Shown here: one piece after another, positions 1 to 8,490 of the stretch
How the letters are laid out: each line of letters opens with the position of its first letter
Numbering within the stretch: the first letter of the stretch is position 1
The notes under the pieces: generated by a model
The model's database searches: none
The model's input: only the letters and a program-made list of their open reading frames with translations
Told to the model about the DNA's origin: nothing
Program-made: the position numbers and the translations under genes
Assembly (NCBI GenBank): GCA_015039315.1
Contig: WIDE01000082.1
Location: 31,581 to 48,975, forward strand
Length of the DNA: 17,395 bases
DNA from: Clavulina sp. PMI_390
Lineage: Eukaryota > Basidiomycota > Agaricomycetes > Cantharellales > Hydnaceae
Direction: 5' to 3'

Positions 1-219
1 AATGCTTCGTTATGTGAGTACCTGGAGGACGTGAAATCGAGGTGCGGACGCTGCAAGAAGGTGCATTATTGCTCTCCTGAGTGTCAAAAGGAGTATGTGT
101 TCCAATATGGCTCTGAAATTCGATGGATAAGCTTGTTAACGTTTTGTGCTCACTTTCCGGTGGTTCTTAGCGATTGGCCCGCTCACAAACGAAACTGCGT
201 TCCAGCAGCGAAGAAATAA
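1..219 (+). CDS. MYND zinc-finger protein, C-terminal end (5' partial)
   Basis: Only the last two exons of this gene are in the window. Exon 1..92 reads in frame from base 1 and carries CGRC, then YC and EC, then QK. A 78-base intron (93-170, GTATGT...TTAG, phase 2) follows, and the last exon gives DWPAHKRNC and ends at TAA 217-219. This is the Cys/His ladder of a MYND finger, a zinc-binding protein-interaction module that in fungi often sits at the C-terminus of large helical proteins. The intron falls at the same codon and phase as in the next gene (intron 2675-2752, also 78 bases), so the two are tandem paralogues. The first ligand pair, CEYC in the neighbour, reads CEYL here, so one zinc ligand is lost. 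The protein could still fold through other cysteines just outside the window. Function is unknown; family assignment is firm. Confidence 0.8.
   Translation, partial: NASLCEYLEDVKSRCGRCKKVHYCSPECQKEYVFQYGSEIRWISLLTFCAHFPVVLSDWPAHKRNCVPAAKK
93..170 (+). other. Intron inside the MYND finger of the partial gene
   Basis: Donor GTATGT at 93, branch-like GTTAAC at 134-139, acceptor TTCTTAG ending at 170. Removing it joins ...CQKD to DWPAHKRNC in frame and restores the canonical spacing of the finger. Without it the frame also stays open, so a naive ORF call would keep 26 non-MYND residues in the middle of the finger. Confidence 0.8.
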
Positions 220-829
220 ACTACCAACCGTCATGAGGTCAACAGCAATCCTTTTTCCCCCAATTTTCAATGCTACGATACTATCGCTGCCACCCTTCAC
301 TCCCTCCCCAATTTTTTTGAACTACGATATTAAATTATCTGCTATCTGGCGCCATCGCCCAGTCGATTCTAACCCGCCGTTTAGTCTGGCTGAAGCGATT
401 CATCACAAATTATAGCCCTTTCTGATCCCTTTTACTCTGGCTCGTCAATTCTATCTTACTTTTGTCTGTACGTGATTGTGGTGCTACTCACATGGCAGAG
501 TAGAAGGCCTGAGGCATGGATTGGCGATGAGTAGTGAAGATTGGCACTTTGGAGCCCTACCAAAGTTATCATTTCGTACTAATCCCTCCGGTATTCCACT
601 ATTTAATAAAGAAGACAGGGCTTATTCTTTACTAGCAAACATGTACACCAATGTGGGGTGCGCCCCCGCAGTAATTCACGGCAATCTATGATATCGCCAT
701 GATGCAATAATACATTCATGAAGCTATCATGTGCGTCTTGGGCTTACAATAGAAGCTTTGACAGTCACTGCCGCTGCTAGCATGTGATCAATTCCCCCCA
801 TTCCGAGTCTCGTTTCAATCCCACAAGAC
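220..829. other. Intergenic, 610 bases
   Basis: Lies between the two tandem MYND genes. I see no convincing coding stretch on either strand. The last ~40 bases before the ATG at 830 are pyrimidine-rich, as is common for fungal leaders, but there is no clear TATA box. It should hold the 3' UTR of the first gene and the promoter of the second. Confidence 0.5.
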
Positions 830-2798
830 ATGTCTTTGCTCAGAAAACCCTCGGCAGACTGTGTGGCCGAAACTTCAGACATGCAGCCCGAGAATGACAT
901 CGACGCGCGGGCGAGGGTCGATTTGATCGCGCTGCTATCTGTCGCCAAACGATATGTGCCAAGGCTCCGTGTACTTCCGACAGAACCAACGCAAAAACTT
1001 TGGGAGACTCTCATAGGTGTGATTGATAGATCAGAAGGGCACTTAGCTCGCCTATCAAGGGGGCGTAGGGCAGAATGCTATCGTGCCCTGATTAAAGCAG
1101 GCTTGGTTCGGCGCCTCGTCGGTATCGTCACTGATTTTGCGCAACTCGAGCAGGTATTATCGTACTTGACGGTTGAAAAACAGGTTTTGGACGAGCTACT
1201 ACTGCCTAGTGCTGTTCGCGTCTTCTTCTCGCCGTCTCAGGTAAGTGAATGTCCTCTGCATTTATGAAATACGACGTCACCAACCAATCAACCCAGCCTA
1301 GCTGGACATTCGCACTTTCGATCCTTGCGAGACTTTCTAGAAAATTCCTGGATTTTGAGTCCTTCGTTCCACTGGCTGAATGGCGTAAATATGGAGCGCA
1401 ACTAGTCACCGTGTATCGTTCCAGCGAATTGACTCATCCAGTGGAGGATCAGGGAGAACACGCGGCGCTATCCATGGTCCGTTTCTGGATGATAAATAGT
1501 CTGAGCGACATACTACTTTCAGGGAAGTGGGAGCCGAGCATTGATCCAGACAAGTAAGCGCCGATGTTGAATTTCATCAGATTTGATCGCGTTCTGACAG
1601 TATTTGTCATGATCATAGAAATGACGTCTCTACCATGGTCGACGCTCTCCCTCTACTGTTCGACATCTTAGCTACAATTGAAAGACCACCAAGTCTCCAG
1701 ATATCTCGCTCTCTTGCCATAGCGGTCTCGGTTCATATAAATGCCGTGGTCTGCGCTCTTCAGAGTTCAGGACATTACAGAGAGGTTCCACTCACCAAAC
1801 TCACTGGCTACTCCGTGCAGAGGCTCATTAGCATATGTGCAGCCCCTATTGATGATTCCATCGAGAGATTTGAGTAGCGAACAGAAAGTCTTACCTGCCT
1901 CATTAGCATCATTACCCTTCTGCCAGCGGAGCCTGCTATTGCCAACAACATCTACACAAATTGCTATATTCCTGAGCTCCTAGAGCCACTGATTGACAGT
2001 ATGCTCTTGACTCGGATTGTGCATCTGATACGAGGCTCTCGTGATCGCCCGGGCCTGTGGGGAAACTGTTTGATGGATTACGGCTCTTGGAATAAGACGT
2101 CCCAAATCGACCCATTCGTGACATTCCTTTCAAATGTGCAGGGGCATGGCGGACCTCAAAACCCTCAGATGATTGAGGAGCTTATGAAGACCGATATCCT
2201 CTTTCTACTCGAGTGGTGGAGTCTTACTGCGCCACCGGCTGCTCTTAGTAAGTCGCCAAGACCTAAGAACGTATCGCTATTCCTGACCTCGCTAACCTTT
2301 GAAAAATATTTACCGGTCATTCCAATTCGGCCCGTCATCCGCCACTCATCGATTATCAGTCAAAATGGAGACTTTTCTCATTCATTGCATGGGATTTATT
2401 ACGTCTCCTGACCGGTGCTCGACAGTCAGCTTCGGTCCAAAATCATCCGAGAGATCACGATGATCGGACGTCGCGTGCAACAACCAGGCGTCCTCACTCG
2501 AATCGCCAAGGCATGAGAGAGCTCATTTAACGCAGTGATGCAATTGGGGGAGGGCGATTGTGAAACTGTTGGAGTCACTTGTAATGCTTCTTTATGCGAA
2601 TATTGCAAAGACGTGACGTTGAGATGTGGGCGTTGTAAGCAAGTCGGTTACTGCGATCGCGAATGCCAAAAGCGGTAAGCTTTCTATAGCTACATCATAT
2701 TCTCCCATTTCTGACCTTAAATATCATTTCATCTAATTTTTGTGCCTACCAGTGATTGGCGCTGTCACAAGCGGAATTGTCCTGCGCCGAACGAGTAG
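830..2798 (+). pseudogene. MYND zinc-finger protein gene, five exons, broken in exons 3 and 4
   Basis: Exons read as 830-1240, 1297-1553, 1619-2270, 2360-2674 and 2753-2798. Introns have GT-AG ends (GTAAGT, GTAAGC, GTATCG, GTAAGC donors). The protein is a long helical region followed by a complete C-terminal MYND finger: CEYC, CGRC, YCDREC, then after the last intron DWRCHKRNC. Exon 3 has an in-frame TAG at 1875-1877, with the same frame staying open and protein-like on both sides for hundreds of bases. Exon 4 starts in one frame (SKWRLFSFIAWDLLRLLT), must slip near 2410-2420 to the frame of LDSQLRSKIIREI, then meets TGA at 2514-2516. There the other frame briefly reads RELI before the first returns with AVMQLGEGDCE. 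I found no intron that removes these breaks, except that GTG at 1815 to TAG at 1877 would excise 63 bases in frame with weak signals. Most likely a recently decayed tandem copy; sequencing error is the alternative. The original role is unknown. Confidence 0.75.
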
Positions 2799-4190
2799 CT
2801 TTTCGACCCAACCAAAGTGTTTTGGCTGTTTTCTTGATCCCTGCAATCCTCGACCCTCGCCCCTCTTCTCCAATCGCGTCTCAAATCTCGTCTATTTTCT
2901 CTGGTCGCAGCTATTATCCCTACTCGATGCTATCAGTGGCACCCTCGTGCGAGTCTCTTGTTCGAGAACTCTAATACAACAAGAACAGCTGTAACAAATA
3001 GTTTTAGCTATAATATATATGCTGTCGCAGGCTCTAGCGTCTACAATACACGTCTACATAACATTTTTGAACCTCGTTGTCCCCCTCTAGCCCTGTTGCC
3101 GAGTCTGCATTTGCTGAAATAAGCTGGGCTCCACGTGACCGTTCTTGAGGTGAGCTTATTGCAGACCCTGGTATCAGTCTATCTCCACGTTAGGTCAGCT
3201 CTTGTCCTTGCATGATCGCTGATCGAGCAACATTACACAAGAGTATTTGGAATATTAAAAGTGGTGCCTTCATTTTGATGCTTTGCATTTGTCTTGATAT
3301 TCACGCTAAGGTATGCTGATAGCGTGACCCGAAGGACTCCAAACTGACCAACGAGCCGCGATTTATAGATTTCCCTTTTCACTGCAGCCAAACAGCCACC
3401 CGTTTTGATGAGATTCAAGCTGCGATACCTTCGCACTATATGAAATAATCTATATAATAGGCAGGCGCGAATAAAGCATATTCATGCTGTACCTCTTCTC
3501 CGCAGGTTAAGAGCGCAGGATTCTCAAGCAAACTTGTGGGCCGCTCCCAATGTTTGGGGATTGGTCAAAAACTGGATCTGTGTATCGCCGATTAGTATTC
3601 TTGTCGGGCTCCACGTGTCGGTACACGAGAGCGTGTTGCTCTGAAGGCAAACTGGAGCTCTCAGAAAGGGTGCCTTCCTTTATTTGAAATGAAAGCGGCA
3701 CAGCGTGGTCCGCAAACATATCACCCTTCCCGTTGCTCCCTGATCGTCCTCCCTGTTACTCGCTCACACAGTTCAAATCCTTCCCTCATTAACGGTCGGC
3801 TTACTACGTTACCTAGTGACTAGAACATATACGCGCAGAGATACTATTGAGAATCCACAATGAGTGATGGCACCCCAATAATTTGTTGCTTCAGTGTACG
3901 ATCCCCAATAATGATAAGCTCGCTAGATTACTCCTCTCCACTGCACTTGCGGACTGTAGTAGGTTGAATCACTGTTTCATTATTCCGCTCCAATAACGAG
4001 GCTTTGCCGGCGCCCGTCATACGGTCCAACAATACTTTTTCTGGATTTCTTCCATCCACTACCAATTCTGACATGCTACGGATTTTTCATACCCCCCGGC
4101 ACTTCTCGCTAAAACTCTTTTGAACAACTCCATTCCCCAAATAATGTGTCTCATTCTCCCCCGAGCGCTACACTCCACCAATTCCCATAG
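2799..4190. other. Intergenic, no supported gene
   Basis: Roughly 1.4 kb after the MYND pseudogene. The first ~200 bases are pyrimidine-rich and AT-rich (an ATATATAT tract near 3013) and probably hold the 3' end of that gene. Short open stretches exist on both strands, for example 3507-3719 and 4059-4292 minus, but none shows a domain, a splice pattern or a promoter. One imperfect hairpin is listed separately. Confidence 0.45.
3114..3164. repeat. Imperfect inverted repeat, 12-base arms
   Basis: CTGAAATAAGCT at 3114-3125 pairs with AGCTTATTGCAG at 3153-3164 with one mismatch, around a 27-base loop that contains the palindrome CACGTG (3132-3137), a typical bHLH binding core. It could be a regulatory dyad, a transcript hairpin, or chance in intergenic DNA. 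Confidence 0.3.
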
Positions 4191-4523
4191 TCTCAATGCA
4201 GCAATGCTGTCAACGGGCCTTGTCCTCGACACAACTTCGTGTCTTCCCCCATGGGAAATGCGCCTCATGGGATTTACGGCATGCCAGCGCATATAAAGAT
4301 CGGATCGGGGGCGTTTGGCACACGGCTATTCACGAGTGATTGAGTTTTTCAGGTCGTCGAAGCCGGCGGCACAGTCGGTCAATTCAATCATTCGCTCCAC
4401 ATCGATTTCGGGAAATTTGACGTCCAGCCCCTGGAGGGCTCAGCACTTGTAATAAAAGTTGAATATCGCGAAAGTAATGCAAATCATCCGACCCGCTGTA
4501 ACTTAATAGGCGTGAGAAGTTAG
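4191..4523 (+). other. Possible coding relic or unassigned exon(s)
   Basis: One frame is open from 4191, just after an acceptor-like CCCATAG, to TAG 4521-4523, with a single TGA at 4341-4343. The part after TTTTTCAG (ending 4352) reads VVEAGGTVGQFNHSLHIDFG and continues to LIGVRS, with composition like a real protein. I do not recognise the family. No start, no upstream exon and no convincing donor before the TGA were found, so it may be a decayed gene piece, a terminal exon of something unseen, or an accident. Confidence 0.25.
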
Positions 4524-4797
4524 ACTGATGTACGAATAGTGGCCACCAGGCCAAACTATAACCGACGTGCTTAGTGACTTCCGTGCTCTCGTCATGATTT
4601 CACTTGACATCCCGCGGCAGTGTCAATCGGAGCTTCCAAGGCACTCCTTAAATCCTCGCGACTCGTCGTGATTACTTGTCCCCTGCCTTACTATGCTAAC
4701 ATATCCCTCTCTCACCAATTAAATATTGTTGATCTCTTCGGTCACCACGATTCCAGCACCTATACCAGTTTCTTCAATCACCCTCTAGGGCTGTATC
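4524..4797. other. Presumed 5' flank of the membrane-protein gene
   Basis: About 270 bases before the chosen ATG at 4798. It contains CT-rich runs (for example around 4676-4720) but no TATA or CCAAT box at a useful distance that I could identify. The small open frame starting near 4620 runs into the first exon in the wrong frame and is not coding. Confidence 0.4.
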
Positions 4798-6680
4798 ATG
4801 GGTCCACTCACAATCAGGAACAGTTCTGGTCTAACAACGACGCTTTATGGCCAGCTTTTTGGCATCCTTGCTGGTTCCATGTGAGCACAAACTTTTCTCC
4901 TTTAGATGCCATCCCATCGGTCTCAGTAATCGCTCAATTATGGTCCAGTTTATGGGGTATCATTACAGTACAGGTAATGATGTACTATCAGAAGTTTCCG
5001 CGAGATCCACGAGCCACGCGATGGGTGGTATGTGCATTCCATACTCTCAGTCCTCCTGCCGTGTCCTGAACCCTCACTCCCCGTGCGTCATGTCATGCCC
5101 CATACCTAATCAGGTTGGTCTACTATGGTATGTTTACACTATCTACTACACGTGGCTTAGGTTGTTGACTCGGAATCTGGTTCAATAGGTTCATGCAGGC
5201 TTTTGATATGTGACTCTCCTACCTGTCGTCAAGCGAAAAGCGATTAATGCTGATTCAAATCAATTCTCCCACTAGAGGCATTTCAAGCCGAGGAGTATAT
5301 GAAATTCTAATTCAAGGCCAGAATGATCTCGAGGTCCTAGCTATACTGCCCTGGTGAGCGATTCTTGTTGTCCTGAGCGTTGCACGCAGCCCACGAGCTC
5401 AATACATTGTGGATGACCAGGTATCGTTCATACTTTGCGGCACATACGGTATTTTCTCTTCACTAACACTCCGAGAACATCTAGTCTCATTTGTTTCGGT
5501 ATATCTGACGAACACAGACTATAGCAGGGTTCATTGTTCAGTTTTTCTTCCTATGGAGATACTGGTCGGGTGCGTCTTCGAAGCCTCCCTCGTACAATTC
5601 AATCACCTCAATGACGTGACGCTTCAGTCTCAAAGAATCTATATATCACAACGTCATTGGTGAGAGCATTGGAGTGCGCTAATTCCTAATCCCTGATAAA
5701 TCAATCGCCGATGTAGAGTTTACTCGTCGCCACCACGCTGGGTAAGATTGTACCTCATTGCAGAACGAGCCAGCTACCCTAACCGACTGCTTTGCGAGTA
5801 GCATTTGCAATATGTGAGATCGACTGGTCCGATCCCAAATGATAGCAAAATACTCAACAATGATTGCTCTGGCATGCAGTCAGCGCTGTTCGCTCGTCCC
5901 AATTCCCGCACAGCGCATTGGCGACTTTGGCGGGATCAATGTTTGCCAGCAAACTCTGGCTTTGTTTCTCAGTTCGTGACGATATTACCTTTTCAAATCG
6001 CCCAATAACCTATCACTCGCAACTTATTTATTAGGCCACTACTGACTTGATGTTAGCGGCAGCTCTGGCGATAGAAATGCGTAGGCACCATACTGGGTAC
6101 TCAAGGTATGGAGAAATCCACAATGCTGAAGTCAACGTGCTGAAAACTTCTCTCTATTATAGGACGGATTCGACGCTCAACCGGCTCGCGATCTATGGTG
6201 TCGCAACTGGCGGGGTCACTGCAACTGCAGTGTTCGCAGAGATTTTTATGGTGAGTTTCAAATTTAAGGAAAACACCTCTAAGCACGCATGCTTCCTTAG
6301 TGTTAATATGTGGACTTACAATATGGTATTTTTATAGACCCTGGTTGCTAACCATTATGAAGGTTTTGTTCTCATCGGGATTGTAAGTCATGGTGAGGGT
6401 GTTGAGCGAACCTCGTTCACATATTTATTGTTTCACAGCCTCTCGGAGGGCTGTACATCACGACGTTCTTAGCTAAGTACGTACCAATCAGTCACAGCAA
6501 ACCTTCTTATACACTCAGCTCCTGCATTATAGCCTTCACACTCGGTCGGCTCTACGCAACATCATTAGTCCGGAATCCTATCAGCTTTCAGCAACTGCTC
6601 CCCGCACGTTTGGAGCAAATCGGACCACGCACACCAATGTCACCGTTACATCCGTTGTTGTCCTCCAAAGGGATGAGTGA
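4798..6680 (+). CDS. DUF6534-like seven-helix membrane protein, 16 exons
   Basis: Exons: 4798-4880, 4949-5027, 5114-5127, 5189-5209, 5276-5353, 5421-5448, 5518-5569, 5628-5659, 5717-5741, 5802-5813, 5880-5971, 6035-6105, 6163-6250, 6338-6382, 6439-6476, 6533-6680. They total 906 bases, an open frame of 301 residues plus stop, with every intron GT-AG and 56-87 bases long. The product has about seven hydrophobic segments (roughly residues 15-38, 53-70, 98-117, 126-143, 163-186, 204-226, 234-252) and a polar tail. Family-type landmarks: LWGIITVQ with YYQKFPRDP after helix 1, GFIVQFFFLWR, the SATTD motif 16 residues before TGY, then RTDSTLNRL, and LANLHTRSAL at the end of the last helix. This matches the plan of basidiomycete DUF6534 proteins, whose function is unknown. 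The C-terminal half is very secure; exons 3-10 rest on frame and family fit. Start chosen because MGPL leads straight into helix 1. Confidence 0.8.
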
Positions 6681-7562
6681 TTATTTCACACTCCACCAAT
6701 ATCAATTGACGAATTACGAATTTGGGAATCCGCCCACGTTATACTGAGTCTCCGAGGAGAGTACTGTAAATATCGATGACTACACGCCCTGTTTTTTAAG
6801 TCAAACCCGGATGGCTAATCTGTACAATTTTGATCGTGGGGCGTAGCACCGTCCCTTTCTCGCGCCTGGGTTATGATTGGGGTCACCCTTGTCGACGTAT
6901 TCAATTCGAGCTTTGATCGCGAACCGACTTGCAGAAATAATGATATCGAAACTCTCTTTTTGCCACTCATATTCGGGTTGGTGGATCATCCGATGGCTTG
7001 GATTGATTTGGAGATCGATTTATTGATGTTTTTCTGGGGCAGGGGGCAACTGTCGTGCGGGTTCGGGCCTCTCGTTAATTTGACCGAATATCAATGTTTT
7101 CTTTTCTCTTGGCTCCAGGGAAGGATCTAGCAATCAAGCTACAATCTTGACTCTTCATTCGAATTACGGCTGGTCCGATTCAGCATCACCTCTTCTCAGC
7201 TCGGCTCCAGGACAACCATCTAAGCTTCAATTGCCACGACTGCCGACATTTCTTCGCGGAAAATAGTAGCAAATTTGTCTCGTCAATCTCATGACGGAGA
7301 TAATAAGTTGGATTTGTAGACGTAAAGTAGCGACTAGTGATACAGGTTGGGTCGAACCGTTTGGATTGATGATCAAGCGGAGGATGAGAAGGGCAACAGA
7401 GATGATGTGATGATGGAGGAATAATAAAATGATGAACACGACAAAGATCTAAGGGCAACACCTATCAATGAGCTTTGTGTCCCACTTGACGTGAAGCGAG
7501 TATGCGGCTGAGGACTGACCATGCGAGGAGCTGGCCACAATGCGCGCGAATCGGTCTATGGC
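6681..7562. other. Convergent intergenic region
   Basis: Space between the 3' ends of the plus-strand membrane-protein gene and the minus-strand small-protein gene. Several open frames of 60-90 codons exist (6873-7130 plus, 7186-7461 minus) but they have no domain, no splice logic and simple-sequence composition. It presumably contains both 3' UTRs. Confidence 0.45.
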
Positions 7563-7942
7563 TCATGCAGAATCACGCTTGTAGGCCTTTTTCCATGCAT
7601 CGACTCGACTGGAAGGGCTGTTTTCGCCAGCGACGACGCGAGGGCCCAGTGGGCTGTTCGGTGCATCAGGATGCGCGCCGACAGGCATGAGGTGGTGTGC
7701 GGGCTCCTTAGCAGTGTTGCCGGCCTTGTTCGTAAGGAAATAGCCACCCACTCCGACGACACCGAGCATGATGAACATCAGCTGTTGGCACACAGATAGA
7801 GTTAGAATGGATCAGCCGCGATCTGTAAGATTAATCGAGGACGTACAGGGTAGAGTTGTGGATCGCGACGAGCAGCACGGTTGAGTTGCTGAGCAGCGTT
7901 ACGGGCGACGCCATCATTGGGAGGGAGAGAACCAGCAGCCAT
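7563..7942 (-). CDS. Small single-pass membrane protein, possibly B12D/NDUFA4-type mitochondrial subunit
   Basis: Two exons on the minus strand: 7942-7847 (32 codons from ATG) and 7781-7563 (72 codons plus TGA). The 65-base intron 7846-7782 has donor GTACGT, branch-like TTCTAAC and acceptor CAACAG, phase 0. The 104-residue product has a polar, arginine-containing N-terminus, then RRDPQLYPLMFIMLGVVGVG leading into GYFLTNKAG (one membrane segment, about residues 32-48), and a polar C-terminal tail ending DAWKKAYKRDSA. A DPxLYPL start followed by a glycine-rich helix and GYFL recalls the B12D/NDUFA4 (MLRQ) respiratory-chain accessory proteins; that name is a resemblance, not proof. A mitochondrial inner-membrane location would follow from it. 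The promoter has a TATA box, a CCAAT box and a TGACGTCA site. Intact, with no sign of decay. Confidence 0.75.
7783..7846 (-). other. Intron of the small membrane-protein gene
   Basis: On the minus strand GTACGT begins at 7846, a branch-like CTAAC lies near 7799-7803, and the acceptor AG ends at 7782. Removing it joins codon LYP to LMFIM in phase 0. Confidence 0.75.
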
Positions 7943-8021
7943 TTTGTTTCAGAATTGGATTGGATGGGAGGGTATGTGGACGAGTTTGGGTGAATGAGGC
8001 AACGAGGCAGGCAAGTGAGAT

Positions 8022-8029
8022 CTTATATA
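8022..8029 (-). promoter_or_regulatory. TATA box of the small membrane-protein gene
   Basis: TATATAAG on the minus strand, 80 bases upstream of the ATG at 7942. Sequence and distance fit a fungal TATA box with transcription starting near 7990-8000. Confidence 0.55.
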
Positions 8030-8048
8030 CGGTATTGGACGCTGATTC

Positions 8049-8053
8049 ATTGG
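8049..8053 (-). promoter_or_regulatory. CCAAT box
   Basis: ACCAAT on the minus strand, about 20 bases upstream of the TATA box. CCAAT boxes bind the Hap complex, which commonly controls respiratory genes in fungi, in keeping with the tentative B12D/NDUFA4 identity of the gene. Confidence 0.4.
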
Positions 8054-8095
8054 TTTTGCTGGGTGGGCGCAAGTGAGCCAAGCCATGACCCGTTC

Positions 8096-8103
8096 TGACG
8101 TCA
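8096..8103. promoter_or_regulatory. Perfect CRE-type palindrome TGACGTCA
   Basis: Eight-base palindrome, the classic ATF/CREB bZIP site. It lies 154 bases upstream of the minus-strand small-protein gene and about 390 upstream of the first F-box gene, so it could serve either; proximity to the TATA and CCAAT boxes favours the small gene. Confidence 0.45.
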
Positions 8104-8297
8104 GGGGTGGAGCCGGGTGGGCGAATCGTGAGCTACTGCTGGACAGCGGGACTTCCTTGAGATATCGCCGCGGGAAGCGACTATCTCTGTGTAGCAACAC
8201 CAGGAATTGAAGAACCTACGCATGTGTTGTGATACAATCTTCCATGTTGTGGTGGGATGGTAGGCAACGACGAGTTTCGTCACTGTAGATCCCTTTG

Positions 8298-8340
8298 GAA
8301 CAAAGTTCGAGCACGGGTGCCAAACAGATGCAAGCCCGTG
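8298..8340 (+). promoter_or_regulatory. Conserved 5'-flank element of F-box gene 1
   Basis: Begins with the dyad GAACAAAGTTC (8298-8308) and continues to TGCCAAACAGATG (to 8330). The same order of dyad followed ~10 bases later by CCAAACA occurs before F-box genes 2 and 3. It starts 193 bases before the ATG. It may be a transcription-factor site or simply the duplicated flank. Confidence 0.5.
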
Positions 8341-8490
8341 TCCCCCTACTCCCACTACTCGAAAAATTTGCACACTCACGTTTTCTGGTACTCCTCGGGG
8401 ACGCTTTGGCCTTCAAAACACCGTAGGCATTGCGAGAAGGCTGTCGCTTCGGTGGAAATTTTTACATTAACCAGGAACCCGTGATTGTCC

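Larger units (their letters stand above)
7943..8490. other. Divergent promoter region
   Basis: 548 bases between the divergent small-protein gene and the first F-box gene. The left half carries TATA, CCAAT and CRE-like sites for the minus gene. The right half carries the duplicated 5' flank of the F-box array (from about 8298). The small open frames here are by-products on both strands. Confidence 0.5.

Noticed and set aside
2740..2994. Open frames after the last exon of the MYND pseudogene
   Set aside because: They begin in the intron and overlap the last exon in other frames; pyrimidine-rich 3' UTR-like sequence.
3126..3617. Repeated 12-mer GGGCTCCACGTG at 3126 and 3606
   Set aside because: Several 12-base matches are expected by chance in a window of this size; flanks do not match.
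4059..4292. Minus-strand open frame of 77 codons
   Set aside because: No recognised motif, no promoter on that strand, and it overlaps a better plus-strand protein-like frame.
4620..5188. Open frames of 149 and 113 codons overlapping the first exons of the membrane-protein gene
   Set aside because: They run through introns 1 and 2 in the wrong frame; only the piece 4949-5027 is coding.
5409..5663. Plus-strand open frame of 84 codons containing RIYISQRHW, tempting as a family-like stretch
   Set aside because: It crosses good splice sites and joins neither neighbour in frame. The alternative frame through exons 5518-5569 and 5628-5659 (FLWRYWSVSKNLYITTSL) fits both sides.
7186..7461. Minus-strand open frames of 91 and 70 codons downstream of the small membrane-protein gene
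   Set aside because: His/Ser-rich simple-sequence translation, overlapping each other in two frames; more likely 3' UTR.
8298..8440. The shared 5' flank as an upstream coding exon, since one frame reads LEQSS in genes 1 and 2
   Set aside because: The frames are closed by stops just upstream and diverge soon after; no splice link to the F-box exon keeps frame in all copies. A non-coding flank is simpler, though not excluded.
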